This document shows, one piece after another, positions 24,301 through 34,970 of a stretch of 64,000 nucleotides of DNA. The position numbers and the translations under genes are program-made. Within the stretch, counting starts at the first letter, position 1. Every line of letters starts with the position of its first letter. The DNA comes from Tillandsia leiboldiana (lineage: Eukaryota; Streptophyta; Magnoliopsida; Poales; Bromeliaceae). The notes beneath the pieces were generated by a model. It did not search any database and was not told the DNA's origin. It saw only the letters and a list, made by a program, of their open reading frames with translations. Where the stretch lies: NCBI GenBank assembly GCA_029204045.2, contig CM055065.1, positions 12,537,024 to 12,601,023 of the forward strand, given 5' to 3'.

Positions 24301-26371
24301 GATTATGTTGGTCTAAGTGTGGTTGACAAACACTGAGCTTAAGTAATTAAAAAGGTTTAAGATTGACTTGAAATAAGTTAGAGTTAGAGTTGATCCCTGA
24401 TCAATATGTTTGATTCAGGTCTGTCCAGTTTGCATCTGGTTCTGAGCATGCTGTCGATTCAGTTTAGTCGCCTGCGTTTTGACAGGTGGGTTTATCTTCG
24501 GTCCGGGCTTTATCATTTCGGCCCTCTGTGTATGGTATTGGTTGGACTCCTGTTTTTGGTTAATCTAGGTTATATTTGAGCCTGTCTGCCTTTGATTGAG
24601 ATATATTACTATTAGTTGCCATGCCAGATTGGACATTCTGATGATCTTGATTGCAAAGCCTGTACTGCTAAACACATGTACTTTACTCAAATAATAATTT
24701 TTACCCAAGCTTCGCAGGGTCGCCTGCGTCTGTTCTTGTTTGATAGGACAAAGGCACTGCTCTGCGAGGTTTGAACCCAAAAACCTGTTTTAATAATTTT
24801 GCTTAAAACTGTATGTGTTTGGACAGTATGATTTGGTCTATAGTTGCTAAACCTGGTTCTATTTCATAATGGCTGTTGATTATATTCCGCATTGCCTTCG
24901 TGATTGGCTGGTGTTATATCCTGATCTATGAGATTATTGATCATATTCCGCATTGCATTCGTGATTGGTTGTTGTTCACCAATTATGCTGCTAGATACAT
25001 GATTTTATTAAATAAATGTTTTTACCGAACTTCGTAGGGTCGCCGGAGTCTGTTCTTGTTTGATAGGACAAAGGCAACGCTCTGCGAGGTTTGGATCTAA
25101 AATATGTTTGTAAATTAATTTTCTCAAAAACATGTGTTTAGTCTGCATGATTGGTTAGTCTGCATGATTGGTATTCAGTTGCTTCCAGATCTTACGATTC
25201 GATTCCTGGATATTGTTATACCTGAATGTCAGCACTTCTGATTATTTTGATCCATGATTCATTGTTGCTGTTGATTGATCCTGCATTTGAGTTGAGATTT
25301 GTTGTTGATCTTGCATTGAGTTGAGATGTTGTTATCATATTATTGTTGCATCCCAGAGGGGATTGTTCTGGCTTTTTGCCGATAACCGGTCTGTGGACCG
25401 TGAGCTTGAGCATTCGCATTGATTGCCCGCACCGCTGTACTTCACGAACATATCCGAGGTCGCTCCTCGTGCGCTTTGTTCTTTACTGGTAAAGTGGTTT
25501 GTTGAAAGACCCGTGACTCCCAAGGGGAGAATGTCAGCTAGGTTGGTGCTAGGTTGGGCAATTTCCCTGAGGTCTTGATGACCAATATGGTGGCTTCTGA
25601 TTGGGTAACTTGTTATTTCAGTTGTTGATGCATATGTTGCCTGTTCAGCCTGCTTTTATCATAACTCATGATTTTTGCTATCCTCTAATTAGATACAGTT
25701 CCATGATTATATATCTGCATATCCTAACTGTGATCTCCATTATTATGTATCTGCTTATCCTAATTGTAACCTCCGTGATGATATATCTGTTGATCTCTAT
25801 GTTGCCTATCTGTTATCCTAACTATGATCATTGCTTATCCTAACTGTGATTATATATCTGTTGATTGTCATGATTGCCTATCTGATTATTCTAACCCCTG
25901 ATTATTACTATCCTCTAGTATTGTATACCAGTAGGTACGATATGCTATTTCTCGGCTCGTCGTGCCACTGGGATACACTCCGGTGTATCTCACACCCTCG
26001 GGTGACTGTTTTTCAGGCCGAGCGGGTGCTGGGATGTCGGGACGTGTTGGTGAGATTCCGAGATAGAGATTGACCTTGGACAACCGTGTATTTAGAAATA
26101 GTTAATTCAAGTGGTATTCAGATGTAATATATTTGTAAAGAAATCTGTAACATTGTTGTTGTTGTTATTGTTATTTGTAGTACGTAGTTAGTACTCTGAT
26201 GATTGTTGCCAAGCTAGCCGTGCATATATAGAAAAGGCTCAATTCCATAGGGGATTGGGACTCTTCTATATATGTGGCGGTCTGTCATTGCCCTGGTTGA
26301 TTTGCAACTCTGATTTAAAAAAAAAAAAAAAAAAAAAATTATACACTGGTTTTTGAACTCGGGGCGTGACA
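21336..26371 (+). mobile_element. Solo gypsy LTR (5.0 kb) inside element C
   Basis: It starts TGTAGTAACC and ends CTCGGGGCGTGACA, flanked by CCTCA at 21331-21335 and 26372-26376. It is 5036 bp with no gag or pol, so it is a very long solo LTR. It contains two diverged copies of a block with TTGTTTGATAGGACAAAGGC (about 24700-24780 and 25025-25105), a smaller TTGATCATATTCCGCATTGC-type repeat near 24877 and 24936, a U5 hairpin at about 26217-26282, and a 22-A run at about 26317-26338. The last 150 bp resemble the G-family LTR end. No ORF resembles a known protein. Confidence 0.92.
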
Positions 26372-26376
26372 CCTCA

Positions 26377-26772
26377 TTGGGATGTAACTCTTTCCACATC
26401 TTTTGAGCATAACACTTTTTCTTTGACTCCCCCTCAATTGGCTATCAATTATTTAAGATATAAAGTATTCAACCAAACATTGATCTCGATTTCATACTCG
26501 ACTAAATAGTCAAATAAGATAATAACTATACCAAGAGATCATTGAGAGAGAAATTGACTTTGATCAAAACAAAGATGATTTAATTGACATAAATGATCAT
26601 TGCATCAAATGAAATATTCTGATATCCAAGGCATAATAAATTTCTAAACATATAAAAAGATGCAGTTAAAGTCAATAAAACTAATGCTAAATTAATGTTC
26701 TATGACTAAGCATAGATAATGAAAAAAAACACAAAAACAAAACCTAACCCAAGCAAGAGTTTCAAAAAGAGG
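26377..26772 (-). other. Element C non-coding spacer 3' of pol
   Basis: AT-rich DNA between the pol stop and the 21336 insertion, nearly identical to D at 42903-43298. It includes the minus-strand tract GAGGGGGAGTC near 26430, which resembles a standard copia polypurine tract directly after pol. Confidence 0.65.
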
Positions 26773-26875
26773 TTATTTCAAGGAAAGCATTCCAATTGCT
26801 TTACGCAAATGAATAAAACGTTTTTGATCCAAAGGTTTTGTTAAAATGTCAGCTAATTGATCTTCAGTTGAAATG
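26773..26875 (-). pseudogene. RNase H C-terminal tail of element C pol
   Basis: The last 34 codons or so of C pol, separated from the rest at 37058 by the insertion of E. The reading continues across AAATG to residues equivalent to LADILTKPLDQKRF and ends in TAA at 26773-26775, as in E at 31935. Confidence 0.85.
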
Positions 26876-27102
26876 TGTTACGGAATTTGAGTTGGCGTAG
26901 TTTCGTGAAAGTCTCAAGTCTTGAAGATTGAAGGTGAAGAAAGTTGGATCATTTAACTCAATCTCAAGAAAGAAGAATTCAAAAGGATCAGGTATGTTTA
27001 ACTAAAGATTTTGTGTGATCCGAATACTTCTTGTAGTGTAGAAACACTTGGAAGAATCTTTCATTGCATAAAAATCAAAAACTGGACTTGGGACATGTTC
27101 AG

Positions 27103-27383
27103 GATCCGGATCAGGTTGTTCGATCCGGATCCCGAAGGTGGTTCGTTCATACACCAGTTCAATCCGGATCGTAGTCTCTTGATCCGGATCCCGAACAGTG
27201 AGTTTACCATTTTCCTTGAACGATCCGGATCATGCTTCGCAATCCGGATCCCGAACGTTGATGTTTGGTAAACTGTATGAACGATCCGGATCATGCACTT
27301 CGATCCGGATCCCGAACCTTCATTTTTCTGGAACTGGCTGACTCGTTACGACGATCCGGATCACAGCTAGTCCGATCCGGATC
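27103..27383 (+). promoter_or_regulatory. Array of five paired GATCCGGATC palindromes in the LTR U3
   Basis: Sites start at 27103/27122, 27161/27181, 27222/27241, 27283/27302 and 27353/27374 (the first base is A in two). Spacing is 19-21 bp within pairs and 58-70 bp between pairs. Four second sites run into CCCGAA. The array ends about 70 bp before the TATA box, as an enhancer would. Equivalent arrays lie at 35940-36220, 9474-9756, 14119-14402, 42310-42593 and 48677-48959. Confidence 0.75.
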
Positions 27384-27449
27384 GCCGTCCGTAAAATTTC
27401 CAGAAATGTTAGGTTTTTGGTTCTTATCTCCTTCCTAGGGTTTCTAACC

Positions 27450-27457
27450 TATAAATA
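27450..27457 (+). promoter_or_regulatory. TATA box of element E 5' LTR
   Basis: TATAAATA in the context CTAACCTATAAATACACCC, 67 bp after the last GATCCGGATC site. Transcription would start near 27480. The same box is present in the 3' LTR, and TATA-like sequences lie at matching places in the C and D LTRs. Confidence 0.75.
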
Positions 27458-27741
27458 CACCCTATGACTCTTTTTCTAGGGTGAATCCACATAGTCTTTA
27501 GCCGTCATTTTCATATAACATTTTATACGGCTATAGATCCACATATAGAGAAGAAAGGAAATCATTAGAGAATACTCTATGTTTCTTCATCTATATTGAT
27601 TAGTTTGATTCTAGGTTTTCATACTCACATCTTGAGTTGAATCAAACTAATGAATACTTAGATGGTATTTCCGATCTATCTTTGATCTAAGTATTCGGCG
27701 GATCATCACCACCCAAAATAATGATTTACCCCAAAAATCGG

Positions 27742-27924
27742 CGCGTGGATTCGCGTGTCCTTGTGGATTCAAGGTTCAACCGCTCTCGTGGATTCGGAGC
27801 GAGGCACGTTCGTGGATTCGAAGGGTGCTATTGGGTGAAGACCGTGGATTCGGTCGGACGTCGTGGATTCGACGTTGGACGCCGTGGATTCGGCGTTGGG
27901 CGCAGATCGTGGATTCGAGAAGCG
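27742..27924 (+). repeat. Array of eight hairpins with constant TGGATT loop (element E 5' LTR)
   Basis: Loops start at 27746, 27764, 27789, 27813, 27845, 27864, 27885 and 27910. Each is closed by a G-C pair and flanked by a different self-complementary stem: CGCG/CGCG, CCTTG/CAAGG, CGCTC+CG/CG+GAGCG, GCAC+TTCG/CGAA+GTGC, GACCG/CGGTC, ACGTCG/CGACGT, ACGCCG/CGGCGT, and TCG/CGA with outer CGC/GCG. The array lies downstream of the TATA box, so it would be present in the RNA. The 3' LTR copy is at 36579-36761. Confidence 0.85.
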
Positions 27925-28222
27925 TCGCGGAGCGAGCGGAGAAGATCCTCTAGGAGCGTATGGAAAAGGTTGAGTCGTAAGTGTGTACGGTAAATCACCT
28001 TGTACGTGTTTTAATTCTAGTGGATTTCTGCCGTGTTATCGGTCCCGTGGTTTTTTACTCCGGTGATGGAGTTTTCCACGTAAAAATCTTGCGTATTATT
28101 TTTATTTCCGCATTGGGTTTTATCGCAACGATTTTTTTGAGTGTTTATACGTTTACACCTATTCACCCCCCTCTAGGTGTTTTTTCCCCTATTTAGATCC
28201 GTATTACATTTAACCCAACAAG

Positions 28223-28234
28223 TGGTATCAGAGC
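28223..28234 (+). other. Primer-binding site of element E
   Basis: TGGTATCAGAGC, complementary to the 3' end of plant initiator tRNA-Met, two bases after the 5' LTR. Confidence 0.9.
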
Positions 28235-28253
28235 GGGAATAGGGTTGTAAACA

Positions 28254-30250
28254 ATGGTTGAAGGTGGAAACATCAACCGACCCCCATTCTTCGATGGAAC
28301 TAATTATGCGTACTGGAAAGTACGGATGAAAGCCTTTTTAATTTCCATCGACGAACGGGTGTGGCAATCGATTGAATTAGGATGGTCTAATCCAACTGAA
28401 TTTAATGGTGATGTTCGCACCTTAAAACCTAGGTCGAAATGGACCAAGGAAGAGTTAGATTCATCTTCTTACAATGGCAAGGGAATTAATGCTATTTTTA
28501 ATGCCTTATCTCAAACTGAATTCTCTCGCGTCTCGGCATGTGAGACGGCGAAAGAAATCTGGGATGTTCTTCAGGTTACACATGAGGGAACTAACCTCGT
28601 GAAGATTCAGAAACTGCAAATGCTTACGAGCAAGTTTGACTCTATCTTAATGGCAGAAAATGAATCTTTCACGGACTACTATACACGATTGCAAGACATC
28701 GTAAACTCATGTGCTAATCTGGGAGAGAAGATTCCAGAATTTAAGATCGTAAGAAAAATCTTAAGAACTCTTCCTGAACGATTTCGCCCAAAGGTTACTG
28801 CCATTGAAACTATTAAACACCCGGACGAAATACGTGTAGAAGAATTAGTTGGTTCATTACAAACTTATGAAATGACATTTACTACTAACAATTCTTCTGG
28901 AAAGGCATCCACTTCTAAGTCTTCAGGTTATGCGTTGAAAACAACTAAGGAAGAAGACGCGGATACATCCTCCTCAGACGATGACGAGAACCTTTCTATG
29001 GAGGAATTCGAGAAGCAGCTCGCTCTCTTGACAAGGAAGTTTCGCCGCAACTTTTGAAGGGGTAATTCAAGCAAATCTCCATCCTTCGGAAAGTCGAACA
29101 AAGGCAAGGGTACTTCAAGTCACAAGTCAAGAAAGCAAGAGAACTTCTCAAAGGATAAGAAAAGCTCAGAAGGACAACTACAATGCTTCAAATGTCGAGG
29201 CTACGGCCACATTGCAACGGAGTGTCCTAACAAGTATCCGGCAAAGAAGAAGGCGATGCAAGTCGTCACTTGGGATGACAACTCAACGTCAAATGAGTCG
29301 TCTTCGAGTGATGAAGAAAAGAGCTCCACCGCATTCCACGCGTCCGTATCTTCACCCTTCATGTGCTTTATGGCAAATACATCTGAGTCGATGTCCAACT
29401 CCACTGTTGAAAAGAATGCTACGGACAACGAATTGGATGATTCGGAAGGTCAAGAATTTGCTCTAGCCTATCACAGATCTTTACGGGATTTAAAGAAACC
29501 GGCTAAGCAAAACAAGGGGTTGAGAGGGAGATTGCAGGATCTCGAAGAAGAAGTAAAAAGGGTAACTTCTCTCTCGACCGATCTTGAAGTGGAAAGGGAT
29601 AAACTGATAAAAGAAAATGTTTCCCTTCAAGAGTCCAATGAGCAACTCGAGAAGAACTATATAGATATGGTGAACAAAGCGAACTACTTCTTGAAGCTCT
29701 ACGGCGAGGCCCGACGGGAAAAATTGGAAATGACAGAGACCATTTGCCAACTCAAGGATGACTTACAGCAATTTTCCTTAGGAAGGAGTAAGTTGGATAA
29801 ACTTCTTGGTCTTGGTCAAACGAACAGGTTCGGCCTCGGATACACTCAAACTGGAAACAGTCCAAGTTCGAGTGAGACAGTTTTTGTGCCTCAGTCGGTA
29901 TCTCCTCCTCCGACACCGGAATTCAAGACAAACAACGACAACAAACCTACTTCATCCTCTTTGGGATCGTCAAGATCTAAGGTATGTTTTCGTTGTGGTG
30001 TTTCAGGGCACATAAGAAGATATTGCAAGACGGGAGTCGAACGCTCATCTCAAGGACCTCTTGCAACGACTACCAAAATGGCTCCTCCCCGAAAATCAAA
30101 GCAAAACTTTTCAAATGAAAAAAGATTTGGTAGTTCATCGCGCAAGACGATTACATCAAGGAACAACAATCGCTATAACAAGACGCCTTCACCTAGGCAT
30201 ATAACTTCTCGACCATTACCGACGCACTCCAAAAGGGTTTGGGTGCGCAA
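28254..30250 (+). pseudogene. Gag of element E, one in-frame stop
   Basis: The start at 28254 lies 20 bases after the PBS and matches C and D. The 267-codon first part stops at TGA 29055-29057, where C has CGA and D has CAA. The same frame then continues to about 30250, where the deletion joins it out of frame to pol. It has a SIRE/Maximus gag N-terminus (FFDGTNYAYWKVRMKAFL), a first CCHC knuckle after the stop (CFKCRGYGHIATEC), a long coiled coil (29480-29780), and a second knuckle (CFRCGVSGHIRRYC, near 29986-30030). Gag forms the particle and binds RNA. Confidence 0.9.
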
Positions 30251-30309
30251 AGGAATCATCTCATATATCTCCGAGTACTCCGTTTCAACAAACGTTACGA
30301 ATCTCCAAG

Positions 30310-31935
30310 GATCATCCGGAATCGAATATTATTGGAGATCCACAAGAAGGAGTCAGAACTCGGAGGCAGTTGGTTTGTGGATTCGCTTGCTACGTATCTT
30401 TAATCGAACCAAAGAACATAGATGAAGCTCTTCAGGATGACTACTGGATTAAAGCAATGCAGGAAGAGCTCCATCAATTTGAGCGAAACAAAGTCTGGGA
30501 ATTAACGAAGCCTCCAAAGCAACACAATGTGATAGGTACCAAATGGATCTTCAAGAACAAGAAAAATGAGGATGGTACTATCATCAGGAACAAGGCACGA
30601 TTAGTTGCTCAAGGCTACTCTCAAGTAGAAGGTATAGACTTTGACGAAACATTCGCCCCTGTAGCTAGACTCGAGTCCATTCGTATACTGTTTGCTATTG
30701 CTTGTCATTTTAAAATCAAATTATTTCAAATGGACGTTAAGAGCGCATTTCTAAATGGGTTTTTAAATGAGGAAGTTTATGTGGCTCAACCGAAAGGTTT
30801 TGTAGATCATAAACAACCTAACCATGTTTTTCGTTTGAAAAAGGCTCTTTACGGTCTGAAACAAGCACCGTGAGCATGGTACGAAAGGTTAACAAAGCAC
30901 CTTTTGGAGAAGGGCTATACTCGAGGGGGAGCTGATAGGACTCTCTTTGTGAAGCATTATCAAAACAATTTCATTATAGCACAAATATATGTCGATGACA
31001 TAGTTTTTGGCGCAACAAGAGATAACGATGCTTCTAAATTCGCGGAGACCATGGAAAGCGAATTTGAGATGTCCATGATGGGCGAATTGACTTATTTCCT
31101 TGGATTGCAAATTAAACAAAATGATGAAGGTATTCACTTGAGTCAATCCAAGTATGCAATGGAGTTGGTCAAAAAGTTTGATCTAGAAAATTGTAAAGAT
31201 TTTCCGACTCCAATGGGAACTAGCCACAAGGGACTTGGAAGTGAATCACATAGTGAGAATGTAGACGAGAAATTGTATCGAAGTATGATTGGAAGTCTAC
31301 TTTACCTCACGGCTAGTCGCCCGGATATATCTTTTGGTGTTGGGATTTGCGCGAGATATCAATCAGCACCAAAGGAGGTTCACCTGAAAGCAGTGAAAAG
31401 GATCATCCGGTATATCAAAGGATCAATTAATTTCGGAATTTGGTATCCTATGGGAACAAGTTTGGATATTGTTGGATACTCAGATGCCGATTGGGCAGGA
31501 TCAGTGGATGATCGGAAAAGCACGAGTGGTGCATGCTTCTATCTTGGCCATTGCCTTGTTGCATGGCACAGTAAAAAGCAGAACTGCATAGCACTCTCGA
31601 CTGCCGAAGCGGAATACATTTCAGCTGGAAGTTGCTCAACTCAACTCATTTGGATGAAAAGCGTACTGAGCGACTTCCGCATTTCAGCATCTTCGGTAAC
31701 AATACTTTGTGACAACACTAGTGCTATTAACATTTCTAAAAACCCTGTGTTGCACTCTAGAACAAAACATATTGAACTTAGATATCATTTCCTTAGAGAG
31801 CTAGTTGAATCAAATACTCTTCAACTCTCATATATTTCAACTGAGGATCAATTAGCTGACATTCTAACAAAACCTTTGGATCAAAAACGTTTTATTCATT
31901 TACGTAAAGCAATTGGGATGCTTTCCTTGAAATAA
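30310..31935 (+). pseudogene. Reverse transcriptase-RNase H of element E, one in-frame stop
   Basis: A copia RT frame that is open from about 30310, broken by TGA at 30871-30873 (CGA in D), and then open to TAA at 31935. RT palm motifs are present (ARLVAQGYSQ, QMDVKSAFLNG) and the catalytic YVDD is intact at 30988-30999. RNase H motifs follow (DADWAGS, TAEAEYIS, CDNTSAI), and the protein ends HLRKAIGMLSLK. The preceding protease and integrase are missing, and the upstream residues join gag out of frame. RT and RNase H would copy the RNA genome in the particle. Confidence 0.92.
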
Positions 31936-32876
31936 TCTTCTTTTTGAAATCTTTGCTTAGGATAGGTTTTGTATTTGTTTTTGTTTTGTTCATTATCTAT
32001 GTTTGTACATAGGACATAAATTGAGCATAGATCATAATTGACTTTAATTGCATCTTTTCGCACATTTAGAAATTTATTATGCTTTTGCCATCATAATATT
32101 TCACTGTTGCAATGATCATTTATGTTAATTAAATCATCTTCTAAAGTGATCAAAGTCAATTTCTCTCTCTCTATGATCTCTTGGTATAGTCATTATCTTA
32201 TTTGACTGCTTAGTCGAGTATGAAATCGAGATCAATATTTGGTTGAATACTTTATATCTTAAATAATTGATAGCCAATTGAGGGGGAGTCTTAGAAAAGG
32301 TAAAATGCTCAAAAGATGTGGAAAGAGTTACATCCCAATGAGGAGTGTGAAAACTACCACCACATGGAGGAAAGAGCTACCACCTCGGTCGTCCGAGTAT
32401 TGTGTGCAGCTACCACATGTATACCAAGCATGGTTGTTCAAATTTTTGATTAAGTAAAATGCATGTTGAAATACTTGACTCTGTCAAATTTTAAGGTTGG
32501 TATAAGGTGGGTTTTTAATGAAAGATGCTCAAAGAGCCACTCTCTTCAACAGATTGTCTAGATATATTATCTACTATATTTGGGATTTCAAACATCTATT
32601 GATCTTTGTATTTCATTTTCTTTACTGAATTGATGATTTGATAAAGGCATTACTCATAAGATCAAGTTAGATGTGATTGAAGGTGTTCAACTTTAAGGGA
32701 TTTAATTTTTGTAAATTTTCGTTTCATTTTTGGATATTATTGATAGATTTGGCATAATCTAATTCTTGTCGTATGAAACGATGATTTTTGTTTAAAGTTG
32801 ATACACATTTGTGCTTACAATCTTTTTCTGGTTTTTCTTGAATTTCTCTGAAATTTTCTAAAGAAAAAGTTGGGGC
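31936..32876 (+). other. Element E spacer between pol and env-like transcription unit
   Basis: Non-coding, AT-rich. TTGAGGGGGAGTC at about 32278-32290 resembles the polypurine tract that usually ends a copia element. Beyond it, AGCTACCAC-type phrases recur (32371, 32407). Confidence 0.65.
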
Positions 32877-32986
32877 TGATCCGGATTGTATCTGCCGATC
32901 CGGATCCCGAACGCAGTTTCTTACTGCGGGTAGCCGATCCGGATCGCAGTTATGAACTGATCCGGATCGCGGCTAGGTTTTATAAG
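32877..32986 (+). promoter_or_regulatory. Internal promoter candidate for the env-like gene of element E
   Basis: Two pairs of GATCCGGATC sites (32877/32897, 32936/32959) precede TATAAG at 32981-32986. This repeats the LTR arrangement and sits about 530 bp upstream of the env-like ATG. D has three pairs and a TATATAG box at the matching place; C has lost the region. Confidence 0.6.
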
Positions 32987-33103
32987 GAACGAAAGGGGTT
33001 TTTGATTTCTTTACTCCAATCTTTTGTTCCAAAGTTTCCAGACCCTCTCTCTCTAGATTTCATCCTTCCTGGAAGCTTTCAAACTCAGGTTCTTCAACTC
33101 CAA

Positions 33104-33487
33104 GTAAGTTTTATTGATCAAAATCTCGGTTTTTCACCGTTTTTCTCTTTTCCTCCTCAAACGTGATGAATTTCTTGGATCAACTTTGTTTGTGGATGGT
33201 TTTTGATCAAATTTCTTTTGAAATAAGAACTCTGGGTAGATTAGTTTTGATTATGTGCTAGGTATTTTCCTGATTAACGGATTTTTAGGCTTCGATTTCT
33301 AAAATTTCGGTTTTAGGGCATATAATAAGGATTTTCGAAAATCATGCAATTGATCTATTTTTAAAAGTCCTTTTGCAAAACTAATTTGATTCTTAGCTTC
33401 TCTACATGATTATGATTGTTTGGGTACAATTTTTTCAATCTTTGAAAATTAATAATTTTTCATGTGTTCTTGAGTTGGTCTACACAG
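33104..33487 (+). other. Putative 5' UTR intron of element E env-like gene
   Basis: Donor CCAA/GTAAGT at 33104 and acceptor CTACACAG at 33487, 384 bp and T-rich, ending 28 bp before the env-like ATG. Donor and acceptor are conserved in D. Only a transcript would prove splicing. Confidence 0.5.
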
Positions 33488-33515
33488 GATTCCTTTTCTC
33501 AAGAAACCATTAGCA

Positions 33516-34970
33516 ATGGTGATCACTTGGATTGTTTTTCTACTTGCGGCTATGGTTCATACGAGAGACACCGTCAAGCCCAAGAGGGCTAAGAAGGCTA
33601 AGAAAGCGAAGAAAGCTAAAGATGATTCCGATACAGAATCTGAAACAGAATCAATTGATTGGGATGAACTGCAAGTTGAAGCAACGACTGTTCCCACTGC
33701 TTCAAAGGGAAAAGCACCTGCAGAAACATCAAAGGCTCCGCCCACTGCTGCTGAGAAAGGCAAAGCTCCAATGGAAGAAACTTCTGGGAAGACAAGAAGA
33801 AAAAGTGTTGCTCGCAAGAGAGGAAGTGCTCGAGGAATCACCATTGAGCAACCAGCTGCTGGCCAAGCACCTGCACAAGACTTTGTCAGCTCGGCCAGAA
33901 TAAAGGATTTTGAAAACAGAGAATGCATTGGAGAAAGGCATGTTGATGTAAAAGCCTTAAAGCAGCGTTCTCAGACGTTTGGGACTTTGTTTGACCAGAG
34001 AGGTCTTGCTTCCATTTGCGAGTTCCCGGAGACCACTGGGTATTGTCTTCACTCAGTAAGGATGTTTTATCAGAATGCCTGCTATCTAGTTGATCAGGAA
34101 AGCGGGCGTCGGGATTTTCAAACATTAGTCAAGAATGTCAGAATCAAAGTAACGCCTCAGCTAATTGGTGAAGTACTAGGGATGGACGCCCGAGCCGATG
34201 GCACTCATTACCTGAAGAATCAAGCCTTCAACACCTTCTCCTGGAGAGTGGTAGTTGATGGAATCTGTGTTCCAAATACTCGGTCGACAGGAAACTCCGT
34301 TTTCTCGAAAGAACTACGACCAGAGTACCGCATCTTAAATCTTATTGTTTGTTACAATATTATTCCAAACATGAACACAAAGGTTCTTCGGTGGGAAAGA
34401 ATGATATTCCTTTATCTACTTGGAAACCCCGCAGCTGCAATGGGAGCTAACTTAAACATTCCCTACGTCATCTGGTCAAGGATGGCACGATATGTGGAGC
34501 AAGCTCATCCGTCAGAGAGACTACCTTTTCCAATGATCATCATGCGCATTCTTCGCAAATTTAAAGCTGACACAAATGCGAGTTCCTATCTGCACAGTCT
34601 AGGAACGATCAATGACACAACAATTGTAAAGTCTCTTTCGACGAAGCCAGATGAACCTTTCATACCTCTTCACCGGCAACGAGAACAACGACAACAAGCA
34701 ACAACCTCTGCACCGGCAACAGCTCCTCCAGTTCAACCAGCAACTCCGGCACAAGAAGCACCACAATCAACTTCTGATGATGATGCATCTATTACCTCAA
34801 TCTATAAAGAACAGCAAAAGCTCTCCAATGAGCAAGAACGTATATCAAATGAACTAATTGAGGTAAAGGAAGAAATAAAGAAGGTAAATAAAAATCAATC
34901 AGCAATGAACAAGCGAATAAAGAAGATTTTCCAAATCCTCGGCTGTGTCAGTTCAGACGAGTCTGAATAA
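33516..34970 (+). CDS. Env-like third ORF of element E, intact (484 aa)
   Basis: Single open frame between pol and the 3' LTR, the position of the env-like ORF in SIRE elements. The N-terminus MVITWIVFLLAAMVHTR is hydrophobic but short. Residues 18-50 are Lys-rich then acidic, and residues 95-115 are basic (RKSVARKRGSARG), like a nuclear localisation signal. A conserved core spans about 125-350 (RECIGERHVDVKAL, TPQLIGEVLGM, IIPNMNTKVLRWER), followed by a Q/A/P-rich linker and a C-terminal coiled coil (about 425-475). The core resembles the plant transposon-associated domain family I recall from such ORFs (not searched). The NLS-like patch and coiled coil also fit a nuclear or RNA-binding accessory protein. 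Confidence 0.88.
   Translation: MVITWIVFLLAAMVHTRDTVKPKRAKKAKKAKKAKDDSDTESETESIDWDELQVEATTVPTASKGKAPAETSKAPPTAAEKGKAPMEETSGKTRRKSVARKRGSARGITIEQPAAGQAPAQDFVSSARIKDFENRECIGERHVDVKALKQRSQTFGTLFDQRGLASICEFPETTGYCLHSVRMFYQNACYLVDQESGRRDFQTLVKNVRIKVTPQLIGEVLGMDARADGTHYLKNQAFNTFSWRVVVDGICVPNTRSTGNSVFSKELRPEYRILNLIVCYNIIPNMNTKVLRWERMIFLYLLGNPAAAMGANLNIPYVIWSRMARYVEQAHPSERLPFPMIIMRILRKFKADTNASSYLHSLGTINDTTIVKSLSTKPDEPFIPLHRQREQRQQATTSAPATAPPVQPATPAQEAPQSTSDDDASITSIYKEQQKLSNEQERISNELIEVKEEIKKVNKNQSAMNKRIKKIFQILGCVSSDESE

Larger units (their letters stand above)
26876..28220 (+). repeat. 5' LTR of copia element E
   Basis: TGTTACGG...CCCAACA, 1345 bp. Layout: five pairs of GATCCGGATC sites (27103-27383), a TATA box at 27450, the TGGATT-loop hairpin array (27742-27924), and the terminus next to the PBS. 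The long part after the TATA box would be transcribed as R/U5 leader. Confidence 0.96.

Noticed and set aside
27742..27924. CRISPR-like array
   Set aside because: The constant element is only about 8 bp, the spacing is irregular (18-32 bp), flanks are self-complementary, and it is in a plant LTR.
27721..27993. ORF of 90 codons rich in VDSR/GRRGF-like repeats
   Set aside because: It is a translation of the hairpin array in the LTR. Its repeats come from the TGGATT units, and it lacks support as a gene.
33516..34970. Calling the third ORF a true viral envelope glycoprotein
   Set aside because: There is only one short N-terminal hydrophobic stretch, no clear signal peptide with cleavage site, and no C-terminal membrane anchor. 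Env-like by position only.
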